The position numbers and the translations under genes are program-made. Positions 26,441-36,225 of a stretch of 64,000 nt of DNA are shown here, one piece after another (position 1 is the stretch's first letter; each line of letters opens with the position of its first letter). The notes under the pieces were generated by a model. It was not told where the DNA came from, searched no databases, and saw only the letters and a list, made by a program, of their open reading frames with translations. The stretch comes from an uncultured Flavobacteriaceae bacterium (GTDB lineage Bacteria > Bacteroidota > Bacteroidia > Flavobacteriales > Flavobacteriaceae): NCBI GenBank assembly GCA_947495135.1, contig CANLXN010000004.1, positions 248,001 through 312,000 of the forward strand, in the 5' to 3' direction.

Positions 26441-26836
26441 CTAGCGAGCTAAGACCCCTGTTTCCTTCATTACAGGAAGTTCCACGGCGTTGTCCTCCAT
26501 CACAGAATTTGCTGGAAGTTCGAAAACCTTATCATAAAGTGTTTCTCCAATAAAAAATGTGATACTAAAATAATTATTGAGCCGAAGTACACTGTCTTCC
26601 ATGAACTCAATCTTCGCGTAACTTTTCACTGGAAGCACTTTAAGCGAATGACGCATAAAAGAGGTGATATCCTTCTGATCTCTTCCCTCCGAAACAATTA
26701 ACACCGTCTCCAAGGGTTCATTTCCGTCATTAATAATGTACGCGTTCCAGTCATGAGTTTGGAAGTCTTTATTGAACTCCCTCACCGCGGCAACATAAAC
26801 ATCCTTGACTTCTGGAATCTTAATATCCTTTCTCAT
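26441..26836 (-). CDS. Conserved small protein of unknown function, downstream of pheS
   Basis: A 131-residue soluble protein with no signal peptide or known motif. It is mixed alpha/beta with a conserved-looking start (MRKDIKIPEVKDVYVAAVREFN). It follows pheS in the same direction with a 66-base gap, an arrangement I recall from other Flavobacteria, but the role is unknown. It could be a translation-linked accessory protein. Confidence 0.75.
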   Translation of the reverse strand: MRKDIKIPEVKDVYVAAVREFNKDFQTHDWNAYIINDGNEPLETVLIVSEGRDQKDITSFMRHSLKVLPVKSYAKIEFMEDSVLRLNNYFSITFFIGETLYDKVFELPANSVMEDNAVELPVMKETGVLAR

Positions 26837-26902
26837 GAAAAACTATCAAAGGCCCAAAAAAGTTCCTTAAAAGTAATTGGAACTAAGAGGCCTACTTATA
26901 AA

Positions 26903-27922
26903 TTAAATTGAACTTTTAAATTGCTCTAGGAATCGAATGTCATTTTCACTGAACATACGAATATCTGGAATTTGATGTAATAGCAAGGCTATGCGATCTA
27001 TTCCCATACCGAACGCGAATCCCGAATATTCGGTAGAATCAATTCCGCAGTTATCTAAAACATTAGGATCTACCATTCCGCAGCCCATAATCTCTAGCCA
27101 ACCCGTTCCTTTCGTCATTTTATAGTCGGTTTCGGTTTCCAGTCCCCAATACACATCTACCTCAGCACTTGGCTCTGTAAATGGAAAGTACGACGGACGT
27201 AAACGAATCTTTGATTTTCCGAACATTTCAGTAGTAAAGTATTGCAGTGTTTGCTTCAAATCTGCAAAACTTACACCTTTATCCACATACAAACCTTCCA
27301 CTTGATGAAAGAAGCAATGCGAACGTGCAGAAATAGCCTCATTACGATATACTCTTCCAGGTGAAATGGTACGAATAGGTGGTTTGTTATTTTCCATGTA
27401 CCGCACTTGTACCGAAGAGGTATGTGTACGTAGTAAAATATCTGGATTGGTTTGAATAAAGAACGTATCCTGCATATCCCTCGCCGGATGATATTCGGGC
27501 AAGTTCAAGGCCGTAAAATTATGCCAGTCATCTTCAATTTCTGGGCCTTCAGAAACATTAAACCCAATTCTAGAAAAGATATCGGTGATCTTATTTTTTA
27601 CAATGGAAATAGGATGACGAGAGCCTAATTCCATAGGTTCTCCTGGGCGATATAAATCCCCATAAATTCCATTTTGATCTTCCTTATCTTCTAAATTCTC
27701 TTTTAACGCATTAACCTTTGCTTCTGCAGCATCCTTAAGTGCATTAATGGTTTGCCCAAACTCCTTTTTTTGGTCGTTGGCAACATTCTTGAATTCGTTG
27801 TAATACTCCTTTAAAAGGCCTTTTTTACCAAGATATTTTATTCTGAAATTTTCAACATCATCTTTCGTTTTCGCTTTAAAAGCTTCAACTTCTGCGATGT
27901 GTTCTTTAATTTTATCTAACAT
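26903..27922 (-). CDS. pheS: Phenylalanyl-tRNA synthetase alpha subunit
   Basis: A 339-residue class II synthetase subunit charging tRNA-Phe together with PheT. An N-terminal coiled coil (about 1-90) precedes the catalytic core; GSRHPI, HPARDMQDTF, RTHTSSVQ and FRNEAISARSHCFFHQVEG-type motif 2 are seen, and motif 3 is GFAFGMGIDRIALLLH near 310-325. Full length. pheT is not in the window. Confidence 0.97.
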   Translation of the reverse strand: MLDKIKEHIAEVEAFKAKTKDDVENFRIKYLGKKGLLKEYYNEFKNVANDQKKEFGQTINALKDAAEAKVNALKENLEDKEDQNGIYGDLYRPGEPMELGSRHPISIVKNKITDIFSRIGFNVSEGPEIEDDWHNFTALNLPEYHPARDMQDTFFIQTNPDILLRTHTSSVQVRYMENNKPPIRTISPGRVYRNEAISARSHCFFHQVEGLYVDKGVSFADLKQTLQYFTTEMFGKSKIRLRPSYFPFTEPSAEVDVYWGLETETDYKMTKGTGWLEIMGCGMVDPNVLDNCGIDSTEYSGFAFGMGIDRIALLLHQIPDIRMFSENDIRFLEQFKSSI

Positions 27923-28012
27923 AGCACAACTCTATTGTGGAGGGCAAAATTACGATTTTCTTTCATATTGACGGATTTCTGAGCCTAGAATTAAATCGAC
28001 TAATTTTACAAA

Positions 28013-28369
28013 TTACGCAATCAACTTCTTCTCTAAAAAGTACTGGACGATGGCATCTTTCATTAAAACACTCTGTTCGCCCGCCTTAAGAGGTGGTAGT
28101 TGTTCTAGTATTTTATAATGTGGCCAGCCATCATCATCAAAATAATCAAATTCGTAGTAACCAAAAGGTTCCAGCAGTCTACAGATTCCAATGTGCATTA
28201 GATTAACCTTTTCATCTTTTTTAAACTTCCGGTGGAGCTGTCCTAATTCTTGCAAGCCAACTAGATAGATGATTGCATCCAAATCTAATGGATCTCCGTC
28301 TGCAAAACGCTTGCTAAGCATACTCACTACTGCTTCCCAGCGCACTTTTAATTGTTCGTCTCTTGCCAT
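28013..28369 (-). CDS. Conserved hypothetical protein of Flavobacteria
   Basis: A 118-residue soluble protein with many acidic residues (EFDYFDDDGWPHYKILEQLP near 75-95). ATG 28369 is preferred to an upstream GTG because the N-terminus MARDEQLKVRWEAV reads as a normal start. It precedes pheS on the same strand with a 90-base gap and faces away from cvpA. Function unknown. Confidence 0.78.
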   Translation of the reverse strand: MARDEQLKVRWEAVVSMLSKRFADGDPLDLDAIIYLVGLQELGQLHRKFKKDEKVNLMHIGICRLLEPFGYYEFDYFDDDGWPHYKILEQLPPLKAGEQSVLMKDAIVQYFLEKKLIA

Positions 28370-28458
28370 ATTATTTTTGATCACACAAAGGTATGCCTAT
28401 TAATTCAAAATTCAGAATTGATAATAAATCCTATATTTACCATACTAACTTCACTTTT

Positions 28459-29007
28459 ATGAATACAGTTGATATTATTCTGGGTATTATTCTCCTTCTC
28501 GCTTTCTATTCTGGCTTTAAAAAAGGTCTTTTTGTTGCTTTGGCGTCGCTAGTTGCCCTTGTTGCAGGAGTTTTTGGTGCCATCTACTTTTCTGGCTTTG
28601 CTGCTGGTTTTATTTCTGAAAGTTTCGATTGGGGAGAACAAACCACTCAATTAGCCGCTTTCGCTGTCACTTTTTTGATTATCGTTTTTGTGGTATCTAC
28701 GGCAGGTAAATTTCTTACTAAGATAGCCGATTTCGCCGCACTTGGCCTAGTTAACAAATTATTGGGTGGGGTATTTGCAACACTTCAATTCGCATTTATT
28801 ATAAGTGTGGTTTTTATGTTTATTAACGCATCCTCGAGTTTAAGCGGGTTCATCATCTCAAAAGAAAAGAAAGAGAGCTCTGTGCTATATGGTCCTGTTT
28901 CTTCTTTGGGTCCGTTAATCCTTCCTCATATCTTGAAAGAAGTAGGTAATTTTAAAAACAAGGATAATGGGGAAAATGGAGAGCAGGGAAATACGCAAGA
29001 AATATAA
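28459..29007 (+). CDS. cvpA: CvpA family membrane protein
   Basis: A 182-residue inner-membrane protein with four hydrophobic helices, starting MNTVDIILGIILLLAFYSGFKKGL, the family signature. ATG 28459 gives this N-terminus; an in-frame upstream ATG would add an unneeded 22-residue tail. In E. coli CvpA is needed for colicin V export and envelope stress tolerance. It converges on batE with a 2-base gap. Confidence 0.88.
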   Translation: MNTVDIILGIILLLAFYSGFKKGLFVALASLVALVAGVFGAIYFSGFAAGFISESFDWGEQTTQLAAFAVTFLIIVFVVSTAGKFLTKIADFAALGLVNKLLGGVFATLQFAFIISVVFMFINASSSLSGFIISKEKKESSVLYGPVSSLGPLILPHILKEVGNFKNKDNGENGEQGNTQEI

Positions 29008-29009
29008 CC

Positions 29010-29759
29010 TTAAAGGGCCTTCAGATCGCTAGCGGGTATCCATCCTTCTTTACCATCAGCAATTTGAACTCGATACCAAGCGTCATCTTCGGCAAGAATT
29101 TGGACCTTAGTACCTTCATGTAAGATAAATGCAGTTTCGCTACCCAGCGTAGGTTCACTTTTAATATCGCTACTTTCAGCAAAAATAATAGCTGGCTTAT
29201 CGTTTAAATGTTGGTTATAATTTCTAAACGCCAATGAGAGACCCATTGCAAAAACAAGCACCGAAAGAATTGCACCTACGAAGTAAATACGTTTGTTTCT
29301 AGTAAAAACAGAAAAGTAGTACTTTAAAAAGAGTACAGTAAACATCAACACCGAAATTACCGCAACCCATGCCCATCCGTTGTAGGTGAGCAATCCGGAA
29401 ATACGTTTATCCCATTTATAGAATACACTTTCTGGCAGTGGCTCGATAGCGTCTACTGTAGCATTTTGCGCAAACGCGAGGTTATTTAAAACAGATTTGT
29501 CATTTGGAGACAGTTGTAAGGCTTTCTCATAATAATAGATACTAGGGCCAATATTGTTGAGCTTGTAATGCGCATTGGCAATATTAAAATAGACCGCAGC
29601 CGAATGTTCTCCATCTTTAATAATCTTCATCCAATGACCTATGGCATCCTGATGTTTTTCAGCCTTATAACTCTGCTTTCCTTGTTCAAATAAAGCGTTG
29701 TTTTGCGCAATTCCTAAGAAGGAAAAGAGAAAAACTATTAAATAAATAAACTGCTTCAT
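29010..29759 (-). CDS. batE: BatE, TPR and SH3-domain protein
   Basis: A 249-residue exported protein: signal peptide (ends IAQN), TPR repeats at about 30-105 (AVYFNIANAHYKL, SIYYYEKALQLSP), two transmembrane helices around 130-185 and a bacterial SH3 domain at 190-249 (WYRVQIADGKEGWI). It is the last gene of the Bat operon, 12 bases after batD. Bat proteins help aerotolerance in Bacteroides and are thought to form a membrane-bound sensor or chaperone with MoxR ATPase. Confidence 0.9.
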   Translation of the reverse strand: MKQFIYLIVFLFSFLGIAQNNALFEQGKQSYKAEKHQDAIGHWMKIIKDGEHSAAVYFNIANAHYKLNNIGPSIYYYEKALQLSPNDKSVLNNLAFAQNATVDAIEPLPESVFYKWDKRISGLLTYNGWAWVAVISVLMFTVLFLKYYFSVFTRNKRIYFVGAILSVLVFAMGLSLAFRNYNQHLNDKPAIIFAESSDIKSEPTLGSETAFILHEGTKVQILAEDDAWYRVQIADGKEGWIPASDLKAL

Positions 29760-29771
29760 TATTACTTACTA

Positions 29772-31550
29772 TTATTGAAATTGTTTGTCAATATTCGAGA
29801 TCGTTCCCACCGCTGTGTCGTAATCTTTTTGAATTGTATTGGTCGATGCTGGAGCATATCTCGCGAACTCACAACTCTTTAGCAATTGCATAAATTCTGA
29901 CACCACCGAAGGTTCAACCTTATGATCGCTTAAGATAGTTGAAATGTGTTCTTTAGACATCTCACTGGTTTCTATATCCAATTTAGCTTTTAAATAGTTG
30001 TGCAATGCCCGCTCTAGAGATTCATAGAACTTCACCTTGTCACCACTGTTTTTCTTGGCTTCACCTAAATATTTTTTTGCCAATTGGTTCGCTTTTCTCA
30101 ATCGGTTTCCATCAACATCAGCTAGTCTTCGTTTTCTTCCTCTACCAATTAAAATAAATAGTGGAATGATTAAGAATGGCGTTGCTAACAAGGACCAAAA
30201 CAAGGTAGATTGAAAGAAGTTTTTGGACTCAATGGGTTCCAAATCACCTTCTAGTTTAAGGTACTCAAATTGGTCGTCTAACAGATTTACCGGCTCTTTT
30301 CCTTTCGCAGTTTGAACGTTAGTAGCTGTTGTATCTCCATTTACAGGTCCATTTTCAACCTCTATCACTATCTCTTCAGAAGAAAGTGTTTCGTAGGTTT
30401 CTGTCTTCGGGTTGAAATAAGAAAAAGAAATAGGTCTTACCGGGTAGTTTCCCTTGTACTGAGGGACTACCGTATAGTTTTCAATTACAGTACCGCTCAT
30501 TCCGTTCCGCTGCGTTTTTATATCATCGTTACGCTCTGGTTCGTACACTTCGAGAGAGCTTGGTAACTTAAGCTGGGGAAGATCAAATAACTTCATATTT
30601 CCCCTTCCGGAAACTCTTACGGCTAATTCTAAAGATTCGTTAGCATCCAATTTTCTCTTATTGGTCGCAACATCGAATTTGAAATCTCCAACAGCCCCCG
30701 TAAAGTTGGCCGGTTTTCCTTCCTCGGGAAGAGGTCTTACGTTAATAGTTCTGTTTCCAGCAGAGATCGTTTTATTAACCCTAGTCATTAAAGGCCTATT
30801 AAAGAGATCTCTTCTTTTGCTAGGGACGTCGATAGGAACATCCAAGGTTAGTGGCTCGATCTCCAGTTTTCCAGTTTTTTGTGGGTACATTACGGTTGTT
30901 CGTAACACAACATATCGATAATCTTCGCCTTGATACTTGCCTTCGTAAATCTTGTAGTTCCCTCTCGAATCTATGTTTTGGCTCCAGAAATCGGCGTACT
31001 TTGGAGAGTTTATCTCTCGCCAATTACTCGTAATACTAACTTCTTGGGAAACGTAGAGCTTATAGACCACCGTGATGGCTTCATTGAGATATGGGTTAGT
31101 TTTAGAAATCTCAGCGACTAGGTGAACATTTTCACTGGCTAGATAGTCGGCGTCATTAGGGTCTTTCGGTTTACTAACAGCGGCGGTAATAGTAACTGGA
31201 ATTGGAACCGTCTTATAGGTCTGCCCTTTGATGTCAATAGTTGCCTGTCCAACGGTTAGACTTCCTTTTTTTTGCGGAGATAGAAAATAGGAGTAAGTCT
31301 TTGAATAACTCCTTTTACCATTTATCCAAGAATTACTAATAGATTGATTTGGCCCCCCAATCACTCTAAACCCTTCAAAATTTGGCGGATTAAAATTATC
31401 CCCATCGGCATTCATTTCGAAGTCTACACGCAGTCTTTCATTTAGGCCAAGGCGTTTTTTACTCACTTTAGCTTCAAATTTTACCTGAGCCTGCATGAAG
31501 CTGCAGCTCAACATAAAAACAAGAATGTATATGAAATGGTTGAATCGCAT
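29772..31550 (-). CDS. batD: BatD, oxygen-tolerance protein
   Basis: A 592-residue protein with a signal peptide (ends MQAQ), a long beta-rich periplasmic part with BatD-type segments (KRRDLFNRPLM, GRGNMKLFDLP), a single membrane helix near 455-475 and a cytoplasmic helical tail. ATG 31550 starts just 2 bases after the batC stop, so the two are translationally coupled. Probably binds the VWA proteins BatA and BatB in the periplasm; that is inference from context. Confidence 0.92.
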   Translation of the reverse strand: MRFNHFIYILVFMLSCSFMQAQVKFEAKVSKKRLGLNERLRVDFEMNADGDNFNPPNFEGFRVIGGPNQSISNSWINGKRSYSKTYSYFLSPQKKGSLTVGQATIDIKGQTYKTVPIPVTITAAVSKPKDPNDADYLASENVHLVAEISKTNPYLNEAITVVYKLYVSQEVSITSNWREINSPKYADFWSQNIDSRGNYKIYEGKYQGEDYRYVVLRTTVMYPQKTGKLEIEPLTLDVPIDVPSKRRDLFNRPLMTRVNKTISAGNRTINVRPLPEEGKPANFTGAVGDFKFDVATNKRKLDANESLELAVRVSGRGNMKLFDLPQLKLPSSLEVYEPERNDDIKTQRNGMSGTVIENYTVVPQYKGNYPVRPISFSYFNPKTETYETLSSEEIVIEVENGPVNGDTTATNVQTAKGKEPVNLLDDQFEYLKLEGDLEPIESKNFFQSTLFWSLLATPFLIIPLFILIGRGRKRRLADVDGNRLRKANQLAKKYLGEAKKNSGDKVKFYESLERALHNYLKAKLDIETSEMSKEHISTILSDHKVEPSVVSEFMQLLKSCEFARYAPASTNTIQKDYDTAVGTISNIDKQFQ

Positions 31551-31552
31551 GC

Positions 31553-32458
31553 CTACCAATCTTTATTCGATTTAACTTTAGGTCCTTTTAATTTTTTAGC
31601 GTTGATTTTATCTTGTACTTTTTTCTCTTCATTATTCATTGCCTCTAACAAGTTTTTTATTTGCTGAGGTGATAACTGTCCTGGCACTGGTTTGTTTTGC
31701 TGTTGCTTTGGATCATCTCCTTGCCCATCCTTTTGATCTTTGGGCTCATTAGGTTTGCCTTCTTTTTCTTCATCTTCGCCTTCATTTTGCTCTTTTTTGT
31801 CATCTCCTTCGCCTTCATCTTCTTTCTGATCTCCCTCATCTCCCTCTTTTTCTTTCCCATCGTCATCTTCAGAATCTTGGTTCTCCTTTTGATCTTCTTT
31901 ATTTTCTTCGTTCTCTTTCTGATCTTCATTCTCATCCTCCCCATCGCCTCCTTGAGGTGGATTCTTTTCAAGCATATCTTTGGCCAAAGCAAGATTGTAT
32001 CGCGTCTCATCGTCTGTTGGATCGCTTCGCAACGCGTTTTTATAAGCTTCTACTGCCTCTTGATACTTTTCGTCATTCATAAAAGTATTTCCCAAATTAT
32101 GGAAGGCCCGATGCTTTTCAGATTTTGAGGTAGAGACTTCAGCTGCTTGAGCAAAACGCTGCATGGCTTCTCTGTTCTTAGCTTCGTTATAATAGGCATT
32201 TCCGAGGTTGTATTTTCCAACTTCTTTGGAAGGGCTAAGCGCAATTGCCTTTCTGTAATTTACTTCCGCATCTACAAAATCGTCATTGGCCAATTCTCCG
32301 TTAGCTTCGCTTAAATATTTCTGTGTTTCCTTTTCAATTTTGATTTGTTCCTTATCTACTTGAGCGCTCATATTTCCGAAGAAAAAAACAAGCATTACAA
32401 AAGGTAAAAACAGAAATTGCCGTATGTATTTATCGCTTTTCATCTTATTCCTTTTCAT
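31553..32458 (-). CDS. batC: BatC, TPR protein with acidic low-complexity tail
   Basis: A 301-residue exported protein: signal peptide to about 33 (ends MSAQ), three TPR motifs at about 45-160, then a highly charged Glu/Asp/Lys/Gln tail from 165 to 245 and a basic C-terminal segment. It overlaps the batB end by 14 bases. An alternative ATG is five codons downstream. The charged tail is typical of BatC in Bacteroidota and may be disordered. Confidence 0.9.
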   Translation of the reverse strand: MKRNKMKSDKYIRQFLFLPFVMLVFFFGNMSAQVDKEQIKIEKETQKYLSEANGELANDDFVDAEVNYRKAIALSPSKEVGKYNLGNAYYNEAKNREAMQRFAQAAEVSTSKSEKHRAFHNLGNTFMNDEKYQEAVEAYKNALRSDPTDDETRYNLALAKDMLEKNPPQGGDGEDENEDQKENEENKEDQKENQDSEDDDGKEKEGDEGDQKEDEGEGDDKKEQNEGEDEEKEGKPNEPKDQKDGQGDDPKQQQNKPVPGQLSPQQIKNLLEAMNNEEKKVQDKINAKKLKGPKVKSNKDW

Positions 32459-33482
32459 TAAATAAATTCAACTTCTTAATCCATGCTGTTTTGCGTTCTA
32501 ACAACAACACATCAATTATAAACAAAAATAATGCCCCACCTAAGAACCACTGAAAACGATCTTTAAAATCGGTGAATTGTTTGGCTTCAAATTCTTTCTT
32601 GTTCATTCCGTTAAGAATGGCCGTTACGTGATCCACCACCTCTTGAGTATTATTGCCGTCGATATATTCGCCGTTCGCGTTGGAAGAAATCTCCTGTAGT
32701 GTTTCTTCGTTTAGCTGAGTGATGACGGTTAGATTATTCTCATCCCTCTTATAGCCTTGTAAAACTCCATTTCGTTTTACAGGTATCCGTTCCCCTTTTA
32801 CAGTTCCAACCCCAATGGTGAAAATTCGAATTCCCAATGCTTTAGCTTCCTCCACGATGGTAGAAACATTTCCCTCATGATCCTCTCCATCGCTAATAAT
32901 GAACAATACTCTATTAGTTTGTTCTTCATCGTTATAATACGTTTTTGCCAAGGAAATAGCCTCGGTGATAGCTGTTCCTTGAGAAGAAACCATATCGGTG
33001 TTCATACTGGTTAAGAATAGCTTTGCAGAAGAAAAATCTGTAGTAATAGGCACTTGAGGAAAAGCACTACCTGCATAGCCAATAATACCGATGCGGTCTC
33101 CAGCTAGGCTGTTTATGATTTGAGTCACCAACTGTTTCGATTTTTCAATTCTGTTAGGCGCGATGTCTTCTGCCAGCATACTTTTAGAAACATCCAATGC
33201 AAAAACTACATCAACCCCTTCTCGTTTTACCGTTTCTAATTTAGTCCCAATTTTAGGATTCACGAGTGCAAAGCTAAGACATGCTATTGCCAACGAAAGC
33301 ACAATAAATTTGAGGATAGATTTAAAAACAGATCGATTAGGTGCCAGCTTACGGAGTAAGTTATTGTTGGCAAACTTATCCTGTGTTCGCTTTCTCCATA
33401 ACAATGCCAACAAGAATAGTATTGCCATTGCCGGAATGGCAAACAATACGTAAAAAAATATGGGTTCTTCTAATTGATACAT
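32445..33482 (-). CDS. batB: BatB, VWA-domain membrane protein
   Basis: A 345-residue membrane protein with two N-terminal hydrophobic segments, a von Willebrand A domain (about 85-290) and a C-terminal helix near 320. The MIDAS motif reads DVSKS near 96-100 with SDGEDHEG later. It stands in the moxR-DUF58-batA-batB order of the aerotolerance operon and is 34 bases after batA. The VWA domain faces the periplasm by topology. Confidence 0.92.
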   Translation of the reverse strand: MYQLEEPIFFYVLFAIPAMAILFLLALLWRKRTQDKFANNNLLRKLAPNRSVFKSILKFIVLSLAIACLSFALVNPKIGTKLETVKREGVDVVFALDVSKSMLAEDIAPNRIEKSKQLVTQIINSLAGDRIGIIGYAGSAFPQVPITTDFSSAKLFLTSMNTDMVSSQGTAITEAISLAKTYYNDEEQTNRVLFIISDGEDHEGNVSTIVEEAKALGIRIFTIGVGTVKGERIPVKRNGVLQGYKRDENNLTVITQLNEETLQEISSNANGEYIDGNNTQEVVDHVTAILNGMNKKEFEAKQFTDFKDRFQWFLGGALFLFIIDVLLLERKTAWIKKLNLFNEKE

Positions 33483-33516
33483 TTATGTTCTTCTATCTAC
33501 TAATTTTGATTTCATT

Positions 33517-34518
33517 TTAAACAAAACTTCTGAAAAGAGTATACTTAAGCAATAATTCTAAACCAATAAAAGCTAAGGCTAACAAAACTAATGGTCTAAA
33601 TTTTTCATCGTAATTCTTAAACTTGAATTCTTCTATTTCTGTTTTTTCCAGTTTATTGATCTCATCATAAATCTCTCCTAGTTTAGTCGAACTAGTCGCT
33701 CTAAAATATTGTCCTCCTGTTATTTTTGCGATCTCCTTTAATAGCTCCTCATCAATTTCCACAGGCTGATTCCCATATTGAAATTTTCCATTTGCTAAAA
33801 CACCAATAGGGGAAACAGCCATCCCATTAGTCCCTAAGCCAATTGTGTAAACCTTGATACCAAATTCTACCGCTAATTCGCTTGCTATTTTAGGATCAAT
33901 AAACCCCGAGTTATTTACTCCATCGGTTAACAAGATAATCACCTTGCTTTTAGCCCGACTTTCCTTCAATCTATTTACAGAAGTCGCTAAGCCCATTCCA
34001 ATAGCAGTTCCTCCTTGTATAATGGTATTATATTTTATGGCTTTAAGGGAAGACAAGACCAAACTCTTATCACTTGTAAGCGGTGTTTTTGTAAAACTTT
34101 CACCTGCATATTCCACCAAACCAATTCGATCATTGGGGCGTGCGTTGATAAATCGGGCCGCTACTTTTTTTAACGACTCTAATCTGTTCGGTTTCAAATC
34201 ACGCGCCAGCATACTTGCTGAAACATCAATGGCCATTACAATATCAATTCCACTGGTGGTTTTAATTTTAGTCGTTTCATTCACATTTCTAGGACGTGCC
34301 ATAGCCACAATTAAGGCCGCCAAAGCCAACAACCGTAATAAAAAAAGCAATGGTCGCAGTTTTGCTAACCAGTTCTGAGAAGTTTGAAAGCCCTTTAGAC
34401 TAGAAATTTTTAAAGCTGCGGTCTGATTCTTACGCTTCAAAAAATACCATAATACAAGAAGTGGTAGCGCTAAAAGCAACCAGAAAAACTGCGGATTTAC
34501 AAACTCAAAACTCTGCAT
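33517..34518 (-). CDS. batA: BatA, VWA-domain membrane protein
   Basis: A 333-residue paralogue of BatB with the same layout: two N-terminal membrane segments, VWA domain with MIDAS DVSAS (about 96-100) and LTDGVNNSG, and a C-terminal helix near 312-328. ATG 34518 overlaps the stop codon of the upstream 554-residue gene by one base. Such tight coupling suggests fixed stoichiometry in a membrane complex. Confidence 0.92.
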   Translation of the reverse strand: MQSFEFVNPQFFWLLLALPLLVLWYFLKRKNQTAALKISSLKGFQTSQNWLAKLRPLLFLLRLLALAALIVAMARPRNVNETTKIKTTSGIDIVMAIDVSASMLARDLKPNRLESLKKVAARFINARPNDRIGLVEYAGESFTKTPLTSDKSLVLSSLKAIKYNTIIQGGTAIGMGLATSVNRLKESRAKSKVIILLTDGVNNSGFIDPKIASELAVEFGIKVYTIGLGTNGMAVSPIGVLANGKFQYGNQPVEIDEELLKEIAKITGGQYFRATSSTKLGEIYDEINKLEKTEIEEFKFKNYDEKFRPLVLLALAFIGLELLLKYTLFRSFV

Positions 34519-36182
34519 TACTTTCCTTTTGGATTTGGTCCGGCATCTTGTAGCTCTAGCTCTACCGAATTCATAATTCTATCTACCATTTCCTCTGCAT
34601 ATGGATCGTCCACCCTAGAGGCTACGGTTACCTGTTGCAACGCTCCTTTTTGACCAAACACCACCAATTGATAGTTTTGATCGGGGCCTAACTTTCCATT
34701 AGGTAACTTTACGTTGAAGGTTCCATACGCGCGTTGTCCTTTGAGACCATCTTCTGTTTCAAAACCTTCTTTCTTCACTACTAAGTTTTGTACTCCTTGT
34801 TGTTCCATGGTCACCAAGCCGCCCTCCAAGGCCTGGTCTAAATCCACATCTATCGGATTCTTAAATTGGGTAGAATTTACTACCAAATAAAACATGTCTC
34901 TTAAGCTCCCGTATGCAAATATATCCATAGAAGTGATCTGTTCTTTTACGGCATCTGGCACATCGACTTCGGTTCTTTTTAGAACAAAGGGTGCTTCTAC
35001 AATAACTGCTGGCACACCGTATTCACTTTTGTACCATCTACCCTCTACTAAATCCTTCGTTGGGTGACCAATTACATTATCTTTTAAATAGCCCCACCCA
35101 TACACAGATGCGAGTACCCCTAACGTAATAAATAGCACTGCAACTCCCGCAAATGAGCCAAAAAGGATTCTCTTAAATCTTCTTTTCCTCAGCTGTTCCT
35201 CGGCATAACGCTCATTTTGCAGTAATTCTTCTTCGGTTGGCTCTGGAATTGCTTCTTTCGTTTCGTTGATGATTTCTTCAATGGTCGACCTATCCGCCCT
35301 AGCTATTCCACTTTCTTGCTTCATTTTGGCGAACTTAACTAGATCTGCTCTTTTAAAAATAGCATCTAACTTTTTTATAGTTTCACCGTCCAAGTCGAAA
35401 TGCCCCGAATCTTTATGCAGTTGTAATCGTTGAATAAGTTCATCACTTGTGCTTTCTAGTGCCGTATCATCAATTTCACGATCGATATATCGTTTTACAA
35501 TTTCAGTTAAAGACGAATAGTAATCTTTTGATCTATTCGCAATTAACAATTGAGACGCGTCCAATTCCTTTAGTGCTACCATCGCCTCTTCGTAAGGAGG
35601 AAGTTGTTTCTCTCTTTCTTCTTTTCTCTTTTTTCTTCGGAAAAGGATATAAGCAATTAGTCCTATCAATAGCAATGGGATTAACCAATATAGTAACGTT
35701 ACAACATTGAAAGGCGGCTCCTCTACCCCCATCGCTGGTTTAATATCGAACATTTTCTGTTGCGTAGTATCTACAGGAACATCTCGCACCTCTACCATTG
35801 CAGAATCTGTCATAAAAGATCGATCGTCTACTACTACACGCTGGGAAGGCAAGCGGTAATAGCCAGAATCAAATTGAGTTAATCCGTATTTCTTGATGAG
35901 TCTAAATTTGGCCTCCAAACGAGTGGTGTCTACGTCGTACGAATCGATCACCTCCAAGGGCTGAAAACTCTGTCCTTCAGGAAATAGAATAAGCGAAGTG
36001 CTATCCGCTTCTACTTCTATGGTATATGTAATTTCCTCTCCAATGCGAATAACTGTAGTATCTACGGCAGATTTTACTTGTCCATAAGAAGAAACTGTTA
36101 CCAGAAAAAAGAGCACGACCAACGCCATCCCAGAGAGGCAGGGAAATGACAGCTTTGCTATATTTAAAGTATGTAGTTTCAT
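34518..36182 (-). CDS. Membrane protein of the Bat operon, BatD/DUF4381-like N-terminal part
   Basis: A 554-residue protein. Signal peptide or anchor (to about 35), a periplasmic beta-sandwich (about 36-145), a membrane helix (about 162-180), a cytoplasmic helical region like DUF4381 (PPYEEAMVALKELDAS), a second helix near 340-360, and a C-terminal periplasmic part ending with a lysine. It lies between the DUF58 gene and batA, one base overlapping batA. The same position is filled by this protein in many Bacteroidota. No function is assigned. Confidence 0.82.
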   Translation of the reverse strand: MKLHTLNIAKLSFPCLSGMALVVLFFLVTVSSYGQVKSAVDTTVIRIGEEITYTIEVEADSTSLILFPEGQSFQPLEVIDSYDVDTTRLEAKFRLIKKYGLTQFDSGYYRLPSQRVVVDDRSFMTDSAMVEVRDVPVDTTQQKMFDIKPAMGVEEPPFNVVTLLYWLIPLLLIGLIAYILFRRKKRKEEREKQLPPYEEAMVALKELDASQLLIANRSKDYYSSLTEIVKRYIDREIDDTALESTSDELIQRLQLHKDSGHFDLDGETIKKLDAIFKRADLVKFAKMKQESGIARADRSTIEEIINETKEAIPEPTEEELLQNERYAEEQLRKRRFKRILFGSFAGVAVLFITLGVLASVYGWGYLKDNVIGHPTKDLVEGRWYKSEYGVPAVIVEAPFVLKRTEVDVPDAVKEQITSMDIFAYGSLRDMFYLVVNSTQFKNPIDVDLDQALEGGLVTMEQQGVQNLVVKKEGFETEDGLKGQRAYGTFNVKLPNGKLGPDQNYQLVVFGQKGALQQVTVASRVDDPYAEEMVDRIMNSVELELQDAGPNPKGK

Positions 36183-36225
36183 TTATAATTCATTCCGTAT
36201 TTAACGGACTCTTAAATGTTTATTT

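Noticed and set aside
31653-31970. Tandem-repeat-like GAA/GAC-rich DNA within batC
   Set aside because: It comes from the acidic low-complexity tail of BatC, not from a true tandem repeat or array.
31697-32128. Strongly hydrophobic 143-codon frame on the plus strand inside batC
   Set aside because: It is the mirror of the Glu/Asp/Lys-rich tail of BatC; antisense of such codons always reads as Phe/Leu/Ile. The TPR and acidic-tail layout on the other strand is a known family.
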